Shown here piece after piece: positions 1 through 5,302 of a stretch of DNA of 5,302 nt; positions within the stretch are counted from its first letter, which is position 1, and each line of letters opens with the position of its first letter. A program made the position numbers and the translations under genes. Below the pieces are notes generated by a model that was given only the letters and a program-made list of their open reading frames with translations, did not search any database and was not told where the DNA came from. Origin of the DNA: an uncultured Planctomycetaceae bacterium. Its GTDB lineage: Bacteria; Planctomycetota; Planctomycetia; Pirellulales; Pirellulaceae. The stretch lies in assembly GCA_903927685.1 (NCBI GenBank), contig CAIYOB010000080.1, positions 1 through 5,302 on the forward strand. The letters are read 5' to 3'.

Positions 1-1
1 C

Positions 2-808
<807 letters not shown>

Positions 809-856
809 TGCCGTTTCAGGCTCCCTGAGAATTTGGCGTTAAGATGAGTGTTTTAC

Positions 857-891
857 GGCTGGATCGCCTTTTTGTAGCGGTCCAGCCCTTT
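857..891 (+). terminator. Terminator-like hairpin downstream of acs
   Basis: GGCTGGATCGC (857-867) pairs with GCGGTCCAGCC (877-887): 11 consecutive pairs, one of them G-U, around a 9-nt loop that contains five T. The stem is followed by only CTTT, so the U-tract is short for a classical intrinsic terminator. Its position about 50 bp after the acs stop favours transcript termination or 3'-end protection. No T-tract is seen on the other side, so it is read here as acting on the plus strand. Confidence 0.5.
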
Positions 892-917
892 ACAAAGTAT
901 CTGCCGACGGGAATACT
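889..917 (+). promoter_or_regulatory. Weak candidate sigma-70-type promoter
   Basis: TTTACA (889-894) matches five of six bases of the -35 consensus. AATACT (912-917), 17 bp further on, matches four of six of the -10 consensus. It lies just after the terminator-like hairpin and would give a leader of roughly 230 nt before the start at 1152. Such matches arise easily by chance, and promoter consensus in the suspected phylum is poorly known, so this is only a candidate. Confidence 0.22.
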
Positions 918-922
918 TGGAT

Positions 923-942
923 AGCTACATGATGGTGTAGCT
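923..942. promoter_or_regulatory. Perfect 7-bp inverted repeat, possible operator or leader hairpin
   Basis: AGCTACA (923-929) and TGTAGCT (936-942) are exact reverse complements separated by six bases (TGATGG). The 20-bp dyad has the size and symmetry expected of a dimeric repressor site. It lies a few bases downstream of the candidate -10 at 912-917, where a bound protein could block transcription. It could equally form a small RNA hairpin in the leader, or be chance. No cognate regulator gene is in the window. Confidence 0.3.
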
Positions 943-1142
943 GGCCTTGGTTATGGATGACATCGCGGCCCGCAGTCCGGCTCCTCTCTGGTTACCAAGT
1001 CCGACTGCGTACAGGCCGATTGCGTGAAAAGAAGACGCCTGCCACGCCTACCGGGTGCGTCCCCGGACCGATTGACTCGCAACGGCTGAAGTTTGCGGGA
1101 AACTTGGTTACGATTCGTTCTTTGGCGCAAAACAAGGAAAAC

Positions 1143-1149
1143 GGAGGAG
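1143..1149 (+). promoter_or_regulatory. Ribosome binding site that fixes the start at 1152
   Basis: GGAGGAG is a strong Shine-Dalgarno match whose end is two bases before the ATG at 1152 (six bases from GGA at 1143-1145 to the ATG). It decides the start in favour of 1152 over the in-frame ATG at 957, which lacks a comparable site and would add 65 residues unlike the family. Confidence 0.85.
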
Positions 1150-1151
1150 AA

Positions 1152-3317
1152 ATGACTGCCGCCCCGGAACTTGCCTCGTACACGCTGCCCCCGGCACGCG
1201 ATTTGAGGCCGTTGTTTTTCCCCACGTCGATTGCGGTGGTGGGAGCATCCCGGAAAGTCGGTTCGGTGGGTCACGCGGTCATCCGCAACTTGATCTACGG
1301 CCACTACACCGGCGTGATTTACCCGATCAACCCCCAAGCCAAGGGGATCTTAGGGGTTCCCTGCTTCAAGGACTTAAGGGCCCTGGGCGAAGTGCCGGAT
1401 CTGGTCGTCGTGGTGGTCCCGGCTCCGCACGTCGAGCGCGTGGTGATTGAGGCCGCCGAACTGGGCACCAAGCACTTGGTCGTGATTTCCGCGGGGTTCA
1501 AGGAAGTCGGCGAGGAAGGCGCGGTCCGCGAACTCCGAATCCGCGACATCGCCCGCGAACGGGGCCTGTCGATCCTGGGCCCGAACTGCCTGGGGGTGAT
1601 CAACACCGACCCCGAAGTCCAGATGAACGCCTCGTTCGGCCGGGACATTCCGCCGCACGGCTGTCTGGGGCTGATCTCGCAGAGCGGAGCGTTGTGCGCG
1701 GCACTGCTGGACTACGCCAAGGGCCGCGGGATCGGGTTCTCGCAGTTCGTCAGTTTCGGCAACAAGTGCGATGTTGACGAAGTCGACCTGCTGCGTTCGC
1801 TGGCCGCGGACGACAAGACGCAGGCGATCATGATGTACGTCGAGGAAATCGGCAACGGCCAGCGGTTCCTGGCCGCGGCCCATGAGATCACCCACGGGCC
1901 GAATCCCAAGCCGATTCTGGTGATCAAGAGCGGCCGGACGGCCGAAGGCGCGGCGGCCGCCGCGTCCCACACCGGTTCGTTGGCCGGCTCGGATGAACTG
2001 TACAACGCGTTGATGACCCAGGCGGGCGCGTTCCGCGTTGAGACCGTGTCGGAGTTGTTCGATCTGGCGGAGATCTTTACCGATCCGGCGCTGCCGGCGG
2101 GCCGCAAGACGGCCATTGTGACCAACGCTGGCGGCCCGGGGATCATGGCGACCGACGCTGCCATCCGCAACGGGCTGGAATTGGCCAAGTTCCGCGACTA
2201 CACCAAGAAATCGCTTCAATTCCAGATGCCCACCGTAGGCAGCATCAAGAACCCCGTGGACGTGATCGGGGACGCGCGCAGCGACCGATATCGCGCCGCC
2301 CTGGACGCCGTCACGGCCGACGAAACGGTGGATCAGGTGCTGGTCATTGTCACGCCGCAGACCATGACGGACGTGACGGAGATCGCCCAGGTGATTGGCG
2401 AGTCGAAGGAGTTCTGCAGCAAGCCCATGGCTGCCTGCTTGATGGGCCTGGAAGACGTCTCGGCGGGCGTCGAGTTGTTGCAGAAGCGGTACGGCGTGCC
2501 GACCTTCGCGTTTCCCGAGAACGCCATGCGGGCGATGTCTGCCAAGAGCCGGTTCTCGGAGTGGGTGCGGTCCAAGATCCGCGGGTACCGACAGTTCGAG
2601 GCCGAAAAGGACGCGGTGCACAAGCTGTTCGAGGAAGAGTTCGCCGCCGGACGGCCCCAGTTGATCGAAATCCGCGCTCTGGAGGCGCTCAAAGCGTACG
2701 GCTTCCCGACGGTGCCTTTCAAGCTGGCACGCACGGCGGACGAAGCCGTGGCGGTGTCCGACGAGATGGGCTATCCCGTGGTGATGAAGATCGTGGGCCC
2801 GAAGATCCTGCACAAGACGGATGTGGGCGGGGTCAAGTTGGATCTCCGCGACGGCCCGGCGGTACGGGCGGCCTACGACGCGATGCTCGCGAGCGTCCGC
2901 GGCCGGTTGGGCAACGACGTGGAAATCTGGGGCGTGCTGATCCAGAAGATGATGGACCGCGGCAAGGAAGTGATCTTGGGCGTGACCCGCGACAAGCGGT
3001 TCGGGCCGGTGCTGATGGTCGGCTTGGGCGGGATCTACACCGAAATCCTCAAGGACGTCGCGTTCCGCCTGGCCCCCATCCGCGAGAATGAAGCGGACGA
3101 GATGATCCGCGAGATCCGCAGCATCAAGTTGCTGCAAGGGGCCCGCGGCGAGCCGCCTTCGGACTTGGCAGCCGTCGCCGAATGCCTGATGCGGCTGAGT
3201 CAGTTCGTGGCCGCGCATCCGGAGATCCACGAGTTGGACATTAACCCGTTACTGGTCTACCCACGCGGCAAGGGCGCGGTGGTCGCCGACGCGAGAATCA
3301 TTCTTTCCAAGGAGTAG
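1152..3317 (+). CDS. ADP-forming acetyl/acyl-CoA synthetase, fused alpha and beta subunits
   Basis: This 721-residue protein belongs to the NDP-forming acyl-CoA synthetase family (acyl-CoA + ADP + Pi to and from acid + ATP + CoA), a reversible cytoplasmic reaction. Domains in order are an N-terminal CoA-binding Rossmann domain (~15-150, with IAVVGAS and LGPNCLGVIN), a succinyl-CoA-ligase-like alpha region (~165-465, with ISQSGA and TNAGGPG), and a C-terminal ATP-grasp beta region (~500-720, with GGIYTEILKDVAFR and DINPLL). Both histidines of the phospho-relay seem present: His273 in SHTGSLAG (codon 1968-1970), matching the alpha-subunit His, and His554 in HKTDVGGV (codon 2811-2813), matching the beta-subunit His. 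That argues for a working enzyme rather than the degenerate homologous domain of the acetyltransferase Pat, which as I recall lacks the catalytic His. There is no GNAT domain here; one sits at the end of the next gene, 10 bp downstream. The start at 1152 is set by GGAGGAG and by the family's usual N-terminus. Acetate is the likely substrate from context, but other short or aromatic acids are possible. Confidence 0.93.
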   Translation: MTAAPELASYTLPPARDLRPLFFPTSIAVVGASRKVGSVGHAVIRNLIYGHYTGVIYPINPQAKGILGVPCFKDLRALGEVPDLVVVVVPAPHVERVVIEAAELGTKHLVVISAGFKEVGEEGAVRELRIRDIARERGLSILGPNCLGVINTDPEVQMNASFGRDIPPHGCLGLISQSGALCAALLDYAKGRGIGFSQFVSFGNKCDVDEVDLLRSLAADDKTQAIMMYVEEIGNGQRFLAAAHEITHGPNPKPILVIKSGRTAEGAAAAASHTGSLAGSDELYNALMTQAGAFRVETVSELFDLAEIFTDPALPAGRKTAIVTNAGGPGIMATDAAIRNGLELAKFRDYTKKSLQFQMPTVGSIKNPVDVIGDARSDRYRAALDAVTADETVDQVLVIVTPQTMTDVTEIAQVIGESKEFCSKPMAACLMGLEDVSAGVELLQKRYGVPTFAFPENAMRAMSAKSRFSEWVRSKIRGYRQFEAEKDAVHKLFEEEFAAGRPQLIEIRALEALKAYGFPTVPFKLARTADEAVAVSDEMGYPVVMKIVGPKILHKTDVGGVKLDLRDGPAVRAAYDAMLASVRGRLGNDVEIWGVLIQKMMDRGKEVILGVTRDKRFGPVLMVGLGGIYTEILKDVAFRLAPIRENEADEMIREIRSIKLLQGARGEPPSDLAAVAECLMRLSQFVAAHPEIHELDINPLLVYPRGKGAVVADARIILSKE

Positions 3318-3322
3318 GTGAG
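3309..3322 (+). promoter_or_regulatory. Ribosome binding region overlapping the upstream stop codon
   Basis: AAGGAG (3309-3314) forms the last two sense codons of the synthetase gene, but is 13 bases from the ATG at 3328, which is long. GGTGAG (3317-3322), starting at the last base of the TAG stop, has better spacing (5 bases) but a weaker match. Either way, initiation of the second gene is embedded in the termination site of the first, which suggests one mRNA and translational coupling. Confidence 0.5.
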
Positions 3323-3327
3323 CAATC

Positions 3328-5193
3328 ATGGCTGTTGATTGGCGTGAAACGTGGCGTAAGAAATTGATCTCGGCCAGCGCGGCGATCAAGCACATCAAGC
3401 CGGGCAACCGGGTGTTCATCGGATCCGCCTGCGGCGAGCCGCAGGAACTGGTCCGCGCCTTGGTCGAATCCGGCGGCGACGCGGAAGACACGGAATTGCT
3501 GAACGTGTTGACGATGGGCGTCGCCCCGTACACGGACCCCAAGTATTCCAGCCGGTTCCGGGCCAACGCGTTTTTCATCGGCCACAGCGTGCGGGACGCC
3601 GTCGGCCAGGCGCGGGCGGATTACACGCCGATCTTTTTCTCCCAGATTCCCAGCATGTTCAAGTCCGGGCGGATCCCGATCGACGTGGCGTTGATCATGG
3701 TCAGCCCGCCGGACGAGCACGGCTTCTGCAGCCTGGGCGTCTCCGTCGACATGACCCGCTCGGCAGCGACGGCGGCCCGCGTGCTGGTCGCCCAGGTCAA
3801 CAGCTACATGCCGCGCACCTTGGGTAACAGCTTTATCCACGTCCGCGATATCGATTATCTGGTCGAACATAACGAGCCGCTGCTGGAATGGCCGGTGATC
3901 GACGAGCCGGACGAAGTCACGGCGCGGATCGCGGAGAACGTGGCCAGCCTGGTCGCCGACGGCGATACGCTGCAACTGGGCATCGGCCGGTTGCCCGACA
4001 CGGTGCTGTTGTCGCTGACCGACCGGAACGACCTGGGAATTCACACCGAGATGTTTTCCGACGGCGTCATGCGGCTCACGGAAAAAGGTGTGATCACGGG
4101 CAACCGCAAGACCGTCCACCAGGGCAAGACCGTCGGCAGCTTCGCGGCCGGATCGCAAGAGCTGTTCTGCTTCCTGCACAACAATCCGCAAATCGAAATG
4201 CACCCCTCGGAGTACACCAACGACCCGCGGGTGATCGCCCAGCATGACAATATCGTGGCCATCAATGCGGCCATCGAGGTCGATCTGACGGGCCAGGCGG
4301 TCGCGGATTCCATCGGCGAACGGCTGTACAGCGGCATCGGCGGCCACGCCGACTTTATGCGTGGGGCCGCCATGGCTCGCGGCGGCAAGCCCGTGCTGGC
4401 CTTGCCCAGCACGGTGACCGACAAGGACGGCAAAGTCCGCAGCCGGATCGTGCCGTTCCTGCAGCAAGGCGCCGGCGTGGTCACCACCCGCGGCGATACG
4501 CACTACGTCGTCACCGAGTACGGGATCGCCTATCTGCATGGGCGAACGATGCGGGAACGAGCCATGGCCCTGATCCACGTCGCGCATCCGGACTTCCGCT
4601 CCGAGCTGCTGCATGCGGCCAAGCGGCGACGGTTGGTCTATGCGGACCAAATCCTGCCGTCGGCGCATCCCTATCCGGAGGATCTGGAAGAGTCCATGCC
4701 GCTGGATGACGGCTCCAAGCTCCTCGTGCGGCCGATCCGGCCGTCCGACGAGGACTATATCAAGGCCATGTTCTATGCGTTCAGCGAGCAGACCAAGTAC
4801 CTCCGCTATCACGGCACGCTGAAGTCGCTGCCGCACAACAAACTGCAGATGTTCTGCAACGTCGACTACGACACCGAGATGGCCCTGGTGGTCGTCCGCG
4901 GCCAGGCCGGCCACGAAGAGATCGTGGCGGTCGGCCGCTATATGACCAACCCGGCCAAACGCTCGGCGGAAATGGCCTTCGTCGTCCGCGACGACTGGCA
5001 GCGCAAGGGCATCGGCAGCCACTTGTTCCACCGCCTGATCGAGATCGGCCGGCAGGCGGGCATCCGCGAATTCAACGCGGACGTGCTGCCGGAGAACAGC
5101 GGCATGCTGAAGATCTTCCACCGCTCGGGTATGAATACCGAAACGAACACCGAGGAGGGCGTCGTTCGCGTAACCATGCGGGCGTCGGTCTGA
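3328..5193 (+). CDS. Acetyl-CoA hydrolase/CoA-transferase fused to a GNAT N-acetyltransferase domain
   Basis: This 621-residue fusion has two parts. Residues ~8-430 are a class I CoA-transferase of the acetyl-CoA hydrolase/4-hydroxybutyrate CoA-transferase family, which moves CoA between acids or hydrolyses acyl-CoA. It shows LQLGIGRLPD (216-224), HTEMFSDG with the likely catalytic Glu241 (codon 4048-4050), the glycine loop GIGGHADFMRGA (336-347) and VVTEYGIAYLHGR (394-406). Residues ~455-619 are a GNAT domain resembling that of the protein acetyltransferase Pat: VRPIRPSDED, KYLRYHG, VDYDTEMALV, AEMAFVVRDDWQ and the acetyl-CoA pyrophosphate loop QRKGIG (558-563). The transferase part is complete, so this is a genuine two-domain protein, with no frame change at the joint. 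I recall the fusion as a recognised but functionally unclear architecture. The ten-base spacing from the synthetase gene implies an operon. The acyl substrate, hydrolase versus transferase activity, and the GNAT target cannot be read from sequence. Confidence 0.93.
   Translation: MAVDWRETWRKKLISASAAIKHIKPGNRVFIGSACGEPQELVRALVESGGDAEDTELLNVLTMGVAPYTDPKYSSRFRANAFFIGHSVRDAVGQARADYTPIFFSQIPSMFKSGRIPIDVALIMVSPPDEHGFCSLGVSVDMTRSAATAARVLVAQVNSYMPRTLGNSFIHVRDIDYLVEHNEPLLEWPVIDEPDEVTARIAENVASLVADGDTLQLGIGRLPDTVLLSLTDRNDLGIHTEMFSDGVMRLTEKGVITGNRKTVHQGKTVGSFAAGSQELFCFLHNNPQIEMHPSEYTNDPRVIAQHDNIVAINAAIEVDLTGQAVADSIGERLYSGIGGHADFMRGAAMARGGKPVLALPSTVTDKDGKVRSRIVPFLQQGAGVVTTRGDTHYVVTEYGIAYLHGRTMRERAMALIHVAHPDFRSELLHAAKRRRLVYADQILPSAHPYPEDLEESMPLDDGSKLLVRPIRPSDEDYIKAMFYAFSEQTKYLRYHGTLKSLPHNKLQMFCNVDYDTEMALVVVRGQAGHEEIVAVGRYMTNPAKRSAEMAFVVRDDWQRKGIGSHLFHRLIEIGRQAGIREFNADVLPENSGMLKIFHRSGMNTETNTEEGVVRVTMRASV
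4690..5184 (+). other. Region encoding the Pat-like GNAT domain of the fusion protein
   Basis: This segment encodes residues ~455-619. It begins after a short linker (~431-458, with a basic KRRR stretch and then an acidic EDLEE stretch) that separates it from the CoA-transferase fold. The order of motifs follows the GNAT domain of Pat/YfiQ-type enzymes: DGSKLLVRPIRP, then YLRYHG, then DYDTEMAL, then AEMAF, then QRKGIGS. Glu548 in AEMAF sits on the strand before the acetyl-CoA loop, where I expect the general base in this GNAT group; that position is from memory. Nothing suggests decay: the acetyl-CoA loop is intact and the domain runs to a normal C-terminus. Confidence 0.85.
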
Positions 5194-5199
5194 GACGTC

Positions 5200-5225
5200 C
5201 CTTGGCGGCCCCGATGTCGCCAAGG
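5200..5225 (+). terminator. Hairpin just after the CoA-transferase/GNAT stop codon
   Basis: CCTTGGCG (5200-5207) and CGCCAAGG (5218-5225) are exact reverse complements. Two further inner pairs (G5208-T5217 wobble, C5209-G5216) extend the stem to ten pairs with a six-base loop. It starts six bases after the TGA at 5191-5193, a typical place for transcript termination. No T-tract follows (CAAAGAATT), so it may be a weak terminator, a Rho-assisted one, or an RNA 3'-end stabiliser. Confidence 0.5.
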
Positions 5226-5236
5226 CAAAGAATTGG

Positions 5237-5264
5237 CCTCGCGTGCCTGGGTCGAGCCGCGAGG
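5237..5264. repeat. Inverted repeat CCTCGCG/CGCGAGG
   Basis: CCTCGCG (5237-5243) and CGCGAGG (5258-5264) are perfect reverse complements around a 14-base spacer. The element belongs to the GC-rich intergenic tail after the operon and could be part of a dispersed palindromic repeat, together with the palindrome that follows it. The stem is short for such GC-rich DNA, so chance is not excluded. Confidence 0.35.
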
Positions 5265-5278
5265 TACGAGTGGCGAGC

Positions 5279-5298
5279 CCCCAGCGGTTGCCGCGGGG
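5279..5298. repeat. GC-rich palindrome at the window edge (REP-like)
   Basis: CCCC (5279-5282), a bulged A (5283) and GCGG (5284-5287) pair with CCGC (5291-5294) and GGGG (5295-5298) around a TTG loop, giving an eight-pair stem with one bulge. The bases GAGC before it and GAGCG after it make the block look modular. It resembles palindromic intergenic sequences I remember from planctomycete genomes. Only one copy is visible and the element may continue past the window, so its repeat nature is inferred. Confidence 0.35.
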
Positions 5299-5302
5299 AG
5301 CG

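Larger units (their letters stand above)
809..1151. other. Intergenic region between acs and the ADP-forming synthetase gene
   Basis: This 343-bp stretch shows no credible gene. The reading frame of the downstream gene stays open back to an ATG at 957, but the 65 extra residues are rich in Arg, Pro and Thr, precede the normal start of the family, and have no good ribosome binding site. The region does hold several short structures. A small hairpin lies at 814-830 (TTTCAGG/CCTGAGA, one wobble pair, 3-nt loop) right after the acs stop. A stronger hairpin is at 857-887, a weak promoter-like pair at 889-917, and a perfect 7-bp dyad at 923-942. CTTGGTTA also occurs twice (946-953 and 1103-1110). 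Its length and contents suggest the end of one transcript and the start of another with a long leader. Confidence 0.6.

Noticed and set aside
1072..1114. TTGACT (1072-1077) with TACGAT (1109-1114) as a promoter close to the synthetase start
   Set aside because: The spacing is 31 bp, far outside the 15-19 bp expected, and no -10-like hexamer occurs at the correct distance.
957..1151. A 65-residue N-terminal extension of the synthetase from the ATG at 957
   Set aside because: The strong GGAGGAG before 1152 and the normal position of the CoA-binding domain support the later start. The extension has no family similarity that I recognise and would cover an ordinary intergenic region.
2561..3091. 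A 176-codon plus-strand frame inside the synthetase gene
   Set aside because: It overlaps the ATP-grasp coding region in another frame and its translation is Arg/Gly-rich without motifs, so it is a frame shadow.
1374..3230. A 618-codon open frame on the minus strand, opposite the ADP-forming synthetase gene
   Set aside because: It lies wholly antisense to a clearly recognisable enzyme gene. Its translation is rich in His, Arg, Asp and Gln with no recognisable motif, as expected when G/C-ending codons leave the antisense frame without stops.
3298..5223. A 641-codon open frame on the minus strand, opposite the CoA-transferase/GNAT gene
   Set aside because: It spans the full sense gene with the same low-complexity Arg/His/Asp/Val/Gln composition and no family motif. 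It is a compositional shadow, even though it is longer than the real gene.

Overview
The window comes from a GC-rich bacterial chromosome. It holds three plus-strand genes, all concerned with interconverting acetate (or another short acid) and its CoA thioester. I found no tRNA, rRNA, CRISPR array, insertion sequence or convincing minus-strand gene. The long minus-strand reading frames are antisense shadows of GC-rich coding sequence. The gene set, the strong G/C preference at third codon positions and the GC-rich palindromic intergenic DNA at the right end suggest a planctomycete, perhaps of the Pirellulales. That is an impression from memory, not a demonstrated assignment.

Layout: (1) Positions 2-808 hold the C-terminal ~268 residues of an AMP-forming acetyl-CoA synthetase (Acs), whose 5' part lies outside the window. 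(2) Positions 809-1151 are a 343-bp non-coding gap. It has a terminator-like hairpin (857-887), a weak promoter-like pair (889-917) and a perfect 7-bp dyad (923-942). (3) Positions 1152-3317 encode a 721-residue fused alpha-beta ADP-forming acyl-CoA synthetase with both phospho-relay histidines present. (4) Ten bases later, 3328-5193 encode a 621-residue fusion of an acetyl-CoA hydrolase/CoA-transferase with a C-terminal GNAT acetyltransferase domain. (5) Positions 5194-5302 contain a hairpin just after the last stop codon and further GC-rich inverted repeats running to the window edge.

How the genes may work together: Acs activates acetate irreversibly (ATP to AMP + PPi). The ADP-forming enzyme does so reversibly (ATP/ADP + Pi). 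The CoA-transferase/hydrolase swaps or releases CoA. In many bacteria Acs is switched off by acetylation of a C-terminal lysine by Pat, a protein made of an ADP-forming-synthetase-like region fused to a GNAT domain. Here the same kinds of module lie together but are arranged differently. The synthetase is a separate protein that looks catalytically intact, and the Pat-like GNAT domain is attached to the CoA-transferase. The Acs fragment keeps the target lysine motif. The most interesting hypothesis from this window is therefore a locally encoded acetylation control of acetate activation, built by rearranging Pat modules. It is inference: the sequence shows the domains and residues, not the modification.
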